A stretch of DNA of 63,080 bases from Elusimicrobiota bacterium (lineage in GTDB: Bacteria; Elusimicrobiota; Elusimicrobia; UBA1565; UBA9628). Below the pieces are notes generated by a model. That model was not told the DNA's origin and searched no databases. It worked only from the letters and a program-made list of their open reading frames with translations. Positions 24,640-32,101 of this stretch are shown one piece after another. The stretch is from contig JACRDQ010000033.1 of the NCBI GenBank assembly GCA_016218545.1, forward strand, positions 1 to 63,080. The letters are read 5' to 3'. Each line of letters starts with the position of its first letter. Positions within the stretch are counted from its first letter, which is position 1. The position numbers and the translations under genes were made by a program.

Positions 24640-24697
24640 AAACACAAAACCCCCTCTCGGGGGTTCCGGCCTGACATTTCTCGTCTCAGGTTCGAAA
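24640..24697 (-). repeat. 58-bp double-hairpin repeat, copy C (tRNA terminator)
   Basis: Identical to copy A. It starts 10 nt after the 3' end of tRNA-fMet on the minus strand. The second hairpin (CCCCC/GGGGG followed by TTTTGTGTTT) probably terminates the tRNA transcript. Confidence 0.87.
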
Positions 24698-24706
24698 ACG
24701 AAAGCG

Positions 24707-24780
24707 TTGCGGGGGCTGGATTTGAACCAGCGACCTCAAGGTTATGAGCCTTGCGAGCTACCGGGCTGCTCCACCCCGCA
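24707..24780 (-). tRNA. tRNA-fMet (CAU), initiator
   Basis: A complete 74-nt cloverleaf with anticodon CAU at 24746-24744. Initiator traits: A11-U24 in the D stem, and D- and T-arm sequences very close to E. coli fMet. The end pair is U1-A72 rather than the usual C1xA72 mismatch, and the anticodon stem has A-U, G-C, G-C at 29-31:39-41 instead of three G-C pairs; such variants are known in some bacteria. CCA is not encoded. The 3' half is duplicated at 22732-22764. Confidence 0.93.
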
Positions 24781-24825
24781 CAACAAAGATAGCAAATCCC
24801 GGGGGGTCGGAGCAAGGAGCCCGGA

Positions 24826-26319
24826 TCAGTCCTTCACCGGGAGCACGCCGTCCGGGGTGAGCTGGACTGCTCCGGAGCGCATGGCAGGGCCCTTGAGGAT
24901 GCGCTCAGCCGAGACCTGGTTGAAGAAGAGCCTGCCGCTCACGCGCTTCTCGTAGGAGAAGCGGCCGCAAGCCTCGACCTCCTCTCCTTCTTTCACCGTG
25001 GGCCTGCCGAAGGAGAAGACCTTGACCTTGGCAGGGCCGTCCGAGAGGAAGAAGGTGAAGTAGGAGTTCCCCTTGCGCGAGGTCTTCTGGAAGAGGACCG
25101 AGACCTTGCCTGCCGCGCATAGGACCTTGTCGTCGTGGCCGCGGGTGTCGGCCATGATGCTCGCGACCGGGGTGATGGTCTCAGGGGGCAGGGGTCCGGG
25201 GTCCGTAGGGGCCGCGCCCGGGTCAGGGAGATAGTCCGGGTCAGGGTAGGCCTTGCCCAGGCCTGGGTCTTCGGCCGTGACGAAGCGTCTGGAGAGGTCC
25301 GGACTGCCGGCCTCGAGGTAGGCTGAGGCCCAGAGCCTGGCCAGGAGGGCGGAGGCTTCTGCCATGCGCTTCTCCACTGCCTGGACCGCCGTGGTCTTCC
25401 TGCTCGTCCGCCCCTCCGGGATGTCCAGAGCGGCACGGCTCAGGCCCGAGGCCACCGGGTCCGGGATGAACACGGGCCCGCTGCCTGCCGCAGGCGCGCA
25501 CGCGCCCGGGAAGCCCTCCCGGTTGGCCAGGCATTTCTGGGAGAAGGCAGCCAGCATGGGCTCAATGAGGGGATAGCCGGACTGGACCAGGCTGAAGAGT
25601 TCGGTCAGGAGCGCGGTCTGGGCTACGGGCTTGAGGGCCTTGCCTCCGAGGAGGGTCTCAGCCTGGGACCTCACCTCGCGTTCCGAAGCAGCCCCTGCCA
25701 CGAAGGTCTCGAACGCGAGCTGCGCGCCGTGCACGGGAGCTGCCGGATGCCCGCCGAGCCTGGGCATGGCGGTCTCGAGCGGTTCCGAGAGGTCGGCCAC
25801 GTGATGCCCCACTCCTGCAAGAGCTCGGAGGGCTGAGCCAGGGTCTCCTGCCTTGAGGCTCGCCACAGCCAGGCGGTGCAGCTGGAGGACGCGCCAGGGC
25901 GCGGTCCCGCGAAGCTCAGGGAGGAGGGGTTGGCCCGGGATCGCGGCCCTGACCTTCTCCGCATTGGAGTTCAACAGCGTCCAGTAGGTCTGCCGGACCT
26001 CGCGGTACTCGCCTTTGGGCAGGAGGGAGATGGAGCTCGGGCTCTTAGGCGCTGACATGAACGCGTCCACTTCGAAGCGGTGCAGGGGCTCTTCCTGAGG
26101 GCTCCTGGCCTTGCCTTGGGAATCAGGCAGGACCGAGAGCTCCTTCAGAAGGGGGGCATTGGCTGAGAGGAACTGGGCCAGGGGGTGCCTGCGCTTGGAC
26201 AGGAGCTCCAGGGCTGACAGGCAGACCTTCGCGTGGCCTGCGGGGCCCCAGGCCCAGGTCGAGCTCGGAAGCACGAGCCCTAGGCACGCTGCAATGGCTG
26301 CTGCGATGAGGCGAGACAT
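24826..26319 (-). CDS. Exported zinc phospholipase C/S1-P1-like protein with OB fold
   Basis: A 497-residue exported protein. After the signal peptide the mature N-terminus is WGPAGHAKVC, then HRFEVDAF (about residue 75) and AGVGHHVADLSEPLETAM (about 170), which match the Trp/His/Asp zinc ligands of the zinc-dependent phospholipase C/S1-P1 nuclease fold. A Pro/Asp-rich linker (DPGLGKAYPDPDYLPDPGA) leads to a C-terminal OB-fold (about 390-485; KVSVLFQKTSRKGNSYFTFF, KEGEEVEACGRFSYEKR) of the tRNA_anti-like nucleic-acid-binding type. The combination suggests an extracytoplasmic nuclease, but phospholipase activity is not excluded. ATG at 26319 gives the signal peptide; TATCTT lies just upstream. 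Confidence 0.72.
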   Translation of the reverse strand: MSRLIAAAIAACLGLVLPSSTWAWGPAGHAKVCLSALELLSKRRHPLAQFLSANAPLLKELSVLPDSQGKARSPQEEPLHRFEVDAFMSAPKSPSSISLLPKGEYREVRQTYWTLLNSNAEKVRAAIPGQPLLPELRGTAPWRVLQLHRLAVASLKAGDPGSALRALAGVGHHVADLSEPLETAMPRLGGHPAAPVHGAQLAFETFVAGAASEREVRSQAETLLGGKALKPVAQTALLTELFSLVQSGYPLIEPMLAAFSQKCLANREGFPGACAPAAGSGPVFIPDPVASGLSRAALDIPEGRTSRKTTAVQAVEKRMAEASALLARLWASAYLEAGSPDLSRRFVTAEDPGLGKAYPDPDYLPDPGAAPTDPGPLPPETITPVASIMADTRGHDDKVLCAAGKVSVLFQKTSRKGNSYFTFFLSDGPAKVKVFSFGRPTVKEGEEVEACGRFSYEKRVSGRLFFNQVSAERILKGPAMRSGAVQLTPDGVLPVKD

Positions 26320-26414
26320 GGCTGTTCCTGCCTGAGCCAGGGTAAGATAGCATATGCCGTCTTTGGGGTTGGAATCCTTTTCAGCGGCTCTGCATCGCAA
26401 AAGAGGAGGCTGAA

Positions 26415-26576
26415 ATGACCATCAAGATACTCGTCGGAGCCGGGCTCGGAGGCATTGCCGGGTTCGGGTACTACAAGCTCATCGGGTGCGCGACCGGCGC
26501 CTGTCCCATCACGTCCAACCCTGTAATCAGCACGCTCTATGGCGCTGCCTTGGGGCTGCTCATCGCCCTGGGCTGA
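26415..26576 (+). CDS. DUF6132-like small membrane protein
   Basis: A 53-residue protein with two membrane segments: MTIKILVGAGLGGIAGFGYY, then KLIGCATGACPITSNPVIST, and YGAALGLLIALG. The GC-x-TG-x-CPITSNP core is the signature of the DUF6132/YtxH-neighbour family of tiny membrane proteins often found near rhodanese or redox genes. ATG preceded by AGAGGAGG. It is divergent from the PLC-like gene and lies before the tolC-like gene, so it may share its transcript. The exact role is unknown. Confidence 0.75.
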   Translation: MTIKILVGAGLGGIAGFGYYKLIGCATGACPITSNPVISTLYGAALGLLIALG

Positions 26577-26632
26577 ACCATAGGCATGGGTTTATGTAGA
26601 ATCCCTGTGCTGTCCTGAGTCATCCGTTATTT

Positions 26633-28021
26633 ATGAGGAAGATCATGAAGAGGATCGTTTTTTGCCTGTTCCTACTCTCTGCTCCAGCGCTCCCGGCCAG
26701 GGCGCAGACCGATGGGCATGAGCCGGGCCAGAGCCTGTCCAGGGTGGTGGAGGCTGCGGTGCGCCGCAGTCCCAAGCTCGTTGGCAGCAAAGCCATGGTG
26801 CACGAGGCCGAAGAAGGCCTGACCGAGGCCAAGTCGCGGAGGCTCCCGAGCCTGGCCGCCAAGACAGGATTCACGCGCGGCAATGACCCGGTCTACGCTT
26901 TCGGCACGCTCCTCCAGCAGAGGGGTTTCCGCCAGTCCGATTTCGCGGTCGAGAGCTTGAACAACCCCAGGCCGCGCAACGACATCCGCAGCTCCCTGGA
27001 GCTCGGAGTGCCGCTCTTCACCGGGTTCGAGCTGTCGCACGGCCAGGAGCTGGGTTCCTTGGCCGTGGACCTGGCGCGCTCCCGCGAGACACGGGCTTTT
27101 CAGGCGGTCCGCTATCAGGCCTCCGAGGCCTTCCTGGCGGTCCTGCTCCAGTCCGAACTCCTCAGGTCCGTGGAGGAGCGCATCCGCTCCGCCTCGGTGG
27201 AGATGGACACGGCCAGGCGCCTGGCTGAGAGCGGGGTGGTGCTGGGCTCGGATCACCAGGCCGCGCTCGCGGTACTGGGGAGCTTCAAGGCGAGGAAGGC
27301 GCGCTTGGAGGCCGGTTTGAAGGCAGCGGTGAGCCGCCTGGCCGTGCTCACCGGCGTCCGGGCCGAGGCCGGCCGGCTCAAGGGCAGCCTGACCGTCAAG
27401 GAGGGGGACCTGCCCCTCGAAGGGGACCTCGTGTCCTCCGCGCTCAGGGAACGCTCCGAGATCCGGCAGGCAGGCCTGGAGGAGGAGCTGGCCAAGGTCG
27501 GACGCAGCATGGCTGATTGGAGCATCGCTCCCAAGGTCGACGCCTTCGCCGCGGTGGCCGACCACACCGAGGATTTCGGCTCGCACGCGGCGGATGCCAT
27601 GATGGGCGTGCGCTTGAACCTCCCTTTCGGCGACGCGGGCTACCTCCCAAGGCGCGCCAGGGCGCGCGCCAGGGTCGAGGCCGCCCGCGCCAACCGCTCC
27701 GACGCCGAGGACGAGGTGAGGCTCGAGGTGCTCGAGGCCGAGCAGGGTTTCGAGGCCGCCCGGCAGAGCCTTCCCCTGGTCAAGGAGACGCTCGAACGGG
27801 CTGCCGAGTCCTTGAAGCTCTTCAAGCCCCTCTATCGGCAGGGCAGGCAGAGCGTGCTCGAGGTGCTTAGGGCGGAGGAGGGCCTGGGCCGGGCGCACGC
27901 AGGCTACCTCGAGACCCTGCACGGCTTGCGCAGCGCCTGGGCGCGCCTGAGGCTGGCCGGCGGAGCCTTCGACGAGCGCGCCGTGCTCGAGCTCGAGAAG
28001 ACCCTGGAGGCCGCGCCATGA
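26633..28021 (+). CDS. TolC-family outer-membrane efflux protein
   Basis: A 462-residue outer-membrane channel. Signal peptide FCLFLLSAPALPARAQ. Two internally similar halves of long helices and short beta segments, as in TolC: RRSPKLVGSKAMVHEAEEGL with RRLPSLAAKTGFTRG in the first half, and the repeat in the second half (SMADWSIAPKVDAFAAVADH, GVRLNLPFGDAG). The helical stretch ARARARVEAARANRSDAEDE follows. ATG at 26633 or 26645; a TAGAAT box at 26594 suggests a short leader. It overlaps the RND gene by ATGA, so the two form an operon. Confidence 0.9.
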   Translation: MRKIMKRIVFCLFLLSAPALPARAQTDGHEPGQSLSRVVEAAVRRSPKLVGSKAMVHEAEEGLTEAKSRRLPSLAAKTGFTRGNDPVYAFGTLLQQRGFRQSDFAVESLNNPRPRNDIRSSLELGVPLFTGFELSHGQELGSLAVDLARSRETRAFQAVRYQASEAFLAVLLQSELLRSVEERIRSASVEMDTARRLAESGVVLGSDHQAALAVLGSFKARKARLEAGLKAAVSRLAVLTGVRAEAGRLKGSLTVKEGDLPLEGDLVSSALRERSEIRQAGLEEELAKVGRSMADWSIAPKVDAFAAVADHTEDFGSHAADAMMGVRLNLPFGDAGYLPRRARARARVEAARANRSDAEDEVRLEVLEAEQGFEAARQSLPLVKETLERAAESLKLFKPLYRQGRQSVLEVLRAEEGLGRAHAGYLETLHGLRSAWARLRLAGGAFDERAVLELEKTLEAAP

Positions 28022-31000
28022 GCCAGAACACCCCTCACCCGCGCCTGGGCCTGGCCGGCCGCATGGCCGAGACCTTCATCCAGTCCAAGCTCACCGCCCT
28101 GGTCGTGCTCGCCTCCCTCCTCGTGGGCGGCATCGCGACCCTGCGCCTGGCGCGCGAGGAAGAACCCCAGATCAGCGTGCCCATCTTCGACGTCTTCGTG
28201 CCGTTCCCCGGCGCGAGCGCCCGCGAGGTCGAGGAGCGCATCGTGAGCGTGGGGGAGCGCAAGCTCTGGGAGATCCCCGGGGTCGAGTACGTCTACTCCA
28301 CCTCGGAGACCAACGGCGCGCTCTTCATCGTGCGCTTCAAGGTCGGGACCAACCCGGACGAGGCCATGACCAGGGTCTACACCAAGACCTTCTCCAATCA
28401 GGACCTGCTGGCCCAGGGCGCGGCCCACATCCTGGTCAAGCCGCGCACCATCGACGACGTGCCCATCCTCTCTCTCACCCTCTGGTCCGACACGGTCCCT
28501 CAGCAGGCCCTCAGGCGCGCGGCCGCGGTCCTGCGCGACGAGATCAGCGGGGTAGAAGATGTGTCCGAGACCGCGCTCATCGGCGGGCACCGCAGGCAGT
28601 TCCTCGTGCACTTCGACCCGGCCGGCCTGACCCAGCGCGGCTTGACCCCGGCAGGGGTGGCCGGGGTCATCGCGGCCTCCAACAAGCGCCTGCCCGCCGG
28701 GCACTACAACGCCGGGGGCAGGGCCGTGGCGGTCGAGACCGACGCCTTCATCAGGTCCAGCCGGGACTTGAAGGCCGTGGTCGTGGGCGTCTACGGCGGC
28801 AGGCCCGTGATGCTCGGCGACGTGGCCAAGGTGACGGACGGGCCGGACGAGGACGAGGCCGATGCCTTCCTCGTGCCCGGCCGGGCGCACGGAGGCGGCC
28901 TCTCCGGCTCCTACCCCGCGGTGACGGTGGCCGTCTCGAAGAGGAGGGGCTCCAACGCCACCACGGTCGCGGCCGCGGCCCTCAAGAGGGTGGAGCTCCT
29001 CCGCGGCTCGGCCCTGCCCGAGGGGACGCGCCTCACCGTGACCCGCAACTACGGCCAGACCGCCAAGGAGAAGTCCGACGAGCTCCTCTTCCACATGGGC
29101 CTGGCCACCCTGTCGGTCACGCTCCTCATCGCCCTGGCCCTGGGCGTGCGCGAGGCCGCGGTGGTGCTGGTGGCCATCCCCGTGACCTTGGGCCTGACCC
29201 TGCTGGTGTACCTCCTGGCGGGCTACACCTTGAACCGCATCACGCTCTTCGCGCTGATCTTCTCCATCGGCATCCTGGTCGACGACGCCATCGTGGTGGT
29301 GGAGAACATCCACCGCCACTACACCCTGCGCGACGGCCGCTCCATCTGGAAGCTCTCCGTGGACGCCGTGGCCGAGGTGGGCAACCCCACCCTCCTGGCC
29401 ACCTGGGCCGTGATCGCGGCCATCCTGCCCATGGCCTTCGTGAGCGGCCTCATGGGCCCCTACATGAGGCCCATCCCGGTCGGGGCGTCCATGGCCATGC
29501 TCTTCTCGGTGGCCATCGCCTTCATCGTCTCGCCGTGGGCCTTCGCCCACATCCTCGACTTCTGGAAGCCCCGCCGCGCCGCGGGCGCGCACGAGGAGTC
29601 CAAGCTCGACCGGGTCTACCGCGGGTTCATGCGCGCGGTCCTGGAGCGGCCCAAGGTCCGGCTCGGGTACTTCGCGGTCATGCTGCTCCTGCTCCTGGGC
29701 TCCATGGGCCTGGTCTTCCTCAAGCTCGTCACGGTCAAGATGCTGCCCTTCGACAACAAGGACGAGTTCGAGATCGTGCTCAACATGCCGGAAGGCACGG
29801 GCCTGGAGGTCACGCGGAAGGCCTCGGCCGAGCTCGCCGACGCCCTGGCTCTCGTGCCCGAGGTGCGCCAGACCACGGCGTACGTGGGCACGGCCGCGCC
29901 CTACAACTTCAACGGGCTCGTGCGGCACTACTTCCTGAGGACCAGGCCCCATCAGGCGGACCTCATCGTGAACCTCCTGCCCAGGCGCGAGCGCAAGCGG
30001 CAGAGCCACGCCATCGCCAAGGACGTGCGCGGCCCGGTCTCCGAGATCGCCCGGAGGTACGGGGCGCGGGTCCAGGTGGCCGAGGTCCCGCCCGGGCCTC
30101 CGGTGCTCTCGACCTTGGTCTTCGAGATCTACGGCCCGGACGGGGAGAAGAGGGCCGAGTTCGCGAGGGCCCTGCGCAAGCTCCTGGCCGAGACACCGGA
30201 CATCGTGGACGTGGACACCTACGTCCCGGACGCGTCCCCGCTCGAGCGCCTGGTGGTGGACCGCCAGAAAGCCACGCTCAACTCCATCCCGCCGGCCGAA
30301 GTAGCCGAGGCCGTGGCCCTGGCCCTGGACGGCAGGACCGTGGACCTCGCCCACGTGGAGGGCGAGCCCGAGCCCGTGGGCATCAGGCTGAGGCTGGCCC
30401 CGGCGGACCGCAAGGGCCTCGACGCGGTCAGGCGCATGACCCTGGTCTCGCGCAACGGCACGCCCATCCCGGTGTCCAGCCTGACCAGGACCCAGCGGCT
30501 CAGCGAGGAAGCGCCCGTGCATCGCAAGAACCTCCTCCAGGTCAGCTACGTCATCGCAGACGTCGCTGGCAGGCAGGAGAGCCCGGTCTACGCCATCCTG
30601 GCCCTCAAGGGCAAGGTGGCCGGACTCGCCGCGTCCATGGGCCTGGACATGAAGCAGTACTTCGCCAGCCAGCCCTCGAGCTCGACCGAGTACGCCCTCA
30701 AGTGGGACGGGGAGTGGCAGATCACGCACGAGGTCTTCCGCGACCTCGGCGTGGCCTTCGCCCTGGTCCTGGTCCTCATCTACGTCCTGGTGGTGGGCTG
30801 GTTCAAGTCCTTCACGGTCCCCCTGGTCATCATGGCGCCCATCCCGCTCACCCTGGTCGGCATCCTGCCCGGCCACTGGCTGATGGGCGCCTTCTTCACC
30901 GCGACCTCCATGATCGGCTTCATCGCGGGCGCGGGCATCGTGGTGCGCAACTCCATCATCCTGGTGGACTTCATCGAGCTGAGGCGTTCCGAGGGGATGT

Positions 31001-31218
31001 CCCTGGAGGAGGCCGTGGTGGACGCGGGAGCCGTGCGCTTCCGGCCGATGCTCCTGACCGCGGCGGCCGTGGTGTGCGGAGCCGGGGTCATCCTCTTCGA
31101 CCCCATCTTCCAGGGCCTGGCGGTCTCGCTCATGGCAGGCGAGGTGGCTTCCACGCTCCTGTCGCGCACTGCCGTCCCTGTCCTCTATTTCCTGCTCAAG
31201 CGCCGGGAGGAGGCTTGA
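28018..31218 (+). CDS. RND-family efflux transporter
   Basis: A 1066-residue inner-membrane resistance-nodulation-division pump with 12 predicted membrane helices in the usual 1+5+1+5 arrangement and two large periplasmic loops. ALIFSIGILVDDAIVVVENI (about residue 420) holds the two proton-relay Asp residues of TM4; the second-half counterpart is ATSMIGFIAGAGIVVRNSII. The sequence is of the AcrB-like class but with short-loop features seen in broad-substrate or metal exporters. No membrane-fusion (HlyD/AcrA) gene lies between or next to the tolC and RND genes here. It starts within the last 4 nt of the tolC gene. The substrate is not evident. Confidence 0.92.
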   Translation: MSQNTPHPRLGLAGRMAETFIQSKLTALVVLASLLVGGIATLRLAREEEPQISVPIFDVFVPFPGASAREVEERIVSVGERKLWEIPGVEYVYSTSETNGALFIVRFKVGTNPDEAMTRVYTKTFSNQDLLAQGAAHILVKPRTIDDVPILSLTLWSDTVPQQALRRAAAVLRDEISGVEDVSETALIGGHRRQFLVHFDPAGLTQRGLTPAGVAGVIAASNKRLPAGHYNAGGRAVAVETDAFIRSSRDLKAVVVGVYGGRPVMLGDVAKVTDGPDEDEADAFLVPGRAHGGGLSGSYPAVTVAVSKRRGSNATTVAAAALKRVELLRGSALPEGTRLTVTRNYGQTAKEKSDELLFHMGLATLSVTLLIALALGVREAAVVLVAIPVTLGLTLLVYLLAGYTLNRITLFALIFSIGILVDDAIVVVENIHRHYTLRDGRSIWKLSVDAVAEVGNPTLLATWAVIAAILPMAFVSGLMGPYMRPIPVGASMAMLFSVAIAFIVSPWAFAHILDFWKPRRAAGAHEESKLDRVYRGFMRAVLERPKVRLGYFAVMLLLLLGSMGLVFLKLVTVKMLPFDNKDEFEIVLNMPEGTGLEVTRKASAELADALALVPEVRQTTAYVGTAAPYNFNGLVRHYFLRTRPHQADLIVNLLPRRERKRQSHAIAKDVRGPVSEIARRYGARVQVAEVPPGPPVLSTLVFEIYGPDGEKRAEFARALRKLLAETPDIVDVDTYVPDASPLERLVVDRQKATLNSIPPAEVAEAVALALDGRTVDLAHVEGEPEPVGIRLRLAPADRKGLDAVRRMTLVSRNGTPIPVSSLTRTQRLSEEAPVHRKNLLQVSYVIADVAGRQESPVYAILALKGKVAGLAASMGLDMKQYFASQPSSSTEYALKWDGEWQITHEVFRDLGVAFALVLVLIYVLVVGWFKSFTVPLVIMAPIPLTLVGILPGHWLMGAFFTATSMIGFIAGAGIVVRNSIILVDFIELRRSEGMSLEEAVVDAGAVRFRPMLLTAAAVVCGAGVILFDPIFQGLAVSLMAGEVASTLLSRTAVPVLYFLLKRREEA

Positions 31219-31261
31219 ATCCTTCGCAGTACTCCGGTATCTTAAGGACGGAGGGAATGAC

Positions 31262-31516
31262 ATGACACTCGAACATACGATCCGCCTCATCGCCGGGACC
31301 TTCATCCTGGTCAGCCTCGGCCTGTCCGTCTGGGTGAGCCCGAAGTTCCTGTGGTTCACCGCGTTCGTGGGCGCCAACTTGATCCAGTCCTCGTTCACGA
31401 AGTGGTGCCTCATGGAGGACATCCTGGTCAAGCTCGGCTGGCAGAAGACGGCTCTGGTCCCGGCCCCGGTCAAGGATGCTTCCGCGCCGCGCCAGCATCG
31501 CGACTGCTGCGGTTGA
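31262..31516 (+). CDS. DUF2892 (YgaP-like) membrane protein
   Basis: An 84-residue protein with two membrane segments (TIRLIAGTFILVSLGLSVWV, and KFLWFTAFVGANLIQSSFT), followed by KWCLMEDILVKLG. This is the DUF2892 pattern found as the membrane part of YgaP rhodanese. The C-terminus carries a Cys pair (HRDCCG). Start with GGAGGGAATGAC upstream. It directly follows the RND gene by 43 nt. Together with the DUF6132-like gene before tolC it brackets the efflux operon. Confidence 0.85.
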   Translation: MTLEHTIRLIAGTFILVSLGLSVWVSPKFLWFTAFVGANLIQSSFTKWCLMEDILVKLGWQKTALVPAPVKDASAPRQHRDCCG

Positions 31517-31543
31517 CCGCGCAGGGCGGAGAGCCCTGTTTGA

Positions 31544-31549
31544 TATAAT
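31544..31549 (+). promoter_or_regulatory. Extended -10 box of a leaderless GTG gene
   Basis: Perfect TATAAT with the TGA extension, 6 nt before the GTG at 31556. No -35 box at normal spacing. Confidence 0.6.
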
Positions 31550-31555
31550 GACAGG

Positions 31556-32101
31556 GTGACCTCCAGCGGTGTCCGTGCCCGCAGCGCCCGCCTCTTCCTG
31601 GCCGGATTCTTCCTGGTGTGCGCGGCGGTCTTCGGGGCCGCTGCCTGGGACCCCGGCCGCATCGTGGAGTCCTTCTGGGAGGAGCGCGCGGAGCAGCGCT
31701 TCCTCTCGGTCTGGCAGAGACAAGCCTCCCCTGTGACCTGGACCGAGTGCCGGACCCAGCCTGACCTCTGCCCGGGCAAGTTCGTGGTCTGGGAGGTCAC
31801 GAGACCGGGCTGGGGCATCACCTGCTACGAGGGGAACTGCTCGATGGCGATCTCCTGGACCAACGAGGACCAGGTGCCCGGCGCCTCCTCGAGGGGGGGC
31901 TTCACGGCCGTGGCCAAGGTCATGCGGGCAGAGCCGGGCTCCATGGTGCTCGTGTTCCTCGGCTCTCCCGACGCTCCCTATGGCGGCACCACCAGGGTCC
32001 GTGGAAGCGCCTCCTCCGGCGCGGTCCCGGTCCACGGGGTCCGCAAGGTGCGCATCCCGGTCCGGGCATCCTCCAGCCACACGGGACCCGCGGGCTTCTG
32101 A
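31556..32101 (+). CDS. Single-pass membrane protein of unknown function
   Basis: A 181-residue protein with an N-terminal membrane anchor (LFLAGFFLVCAAVFGAAAWD) and a periplasmic part with four Cys (ECRTQPDLCPGK, ITCYEGNCSM) likely paired as disulfides. The remainder looks like a small beta domain (WTNEDQVPGASSRGGFTAVA). GTG start chosen because TATAAT ends 6 nt before it. Its stop overlaps the start of the Fe-S protein (TGATG), so the two are probably co-translated. No family is recognised. Confidence 0.72.
   Translation: MTSSGVRARSARLFLAGFFLVCAAVFGAAAWDPGRIVESFWEERAEQRFLSVWQRQASPVTWTECRTQPDLCPGKFVVWEVTRPGWGITCYEGNCSMAISWTNEDQVPGASSRGGFTAVAKVMRAEPGSMVLVFLGSPDAPYGGTTRVRGSASSGAVPVHGVRKVRIPVRASSSHTGPAGF

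Noticed and set aside
27904..31821. Open frame of 1305 codons antisense to the RND transporter gene
   Set aside because: Mirror of the RND codon pattern; very His/Gly/Asp-rich without any recognisable fold.
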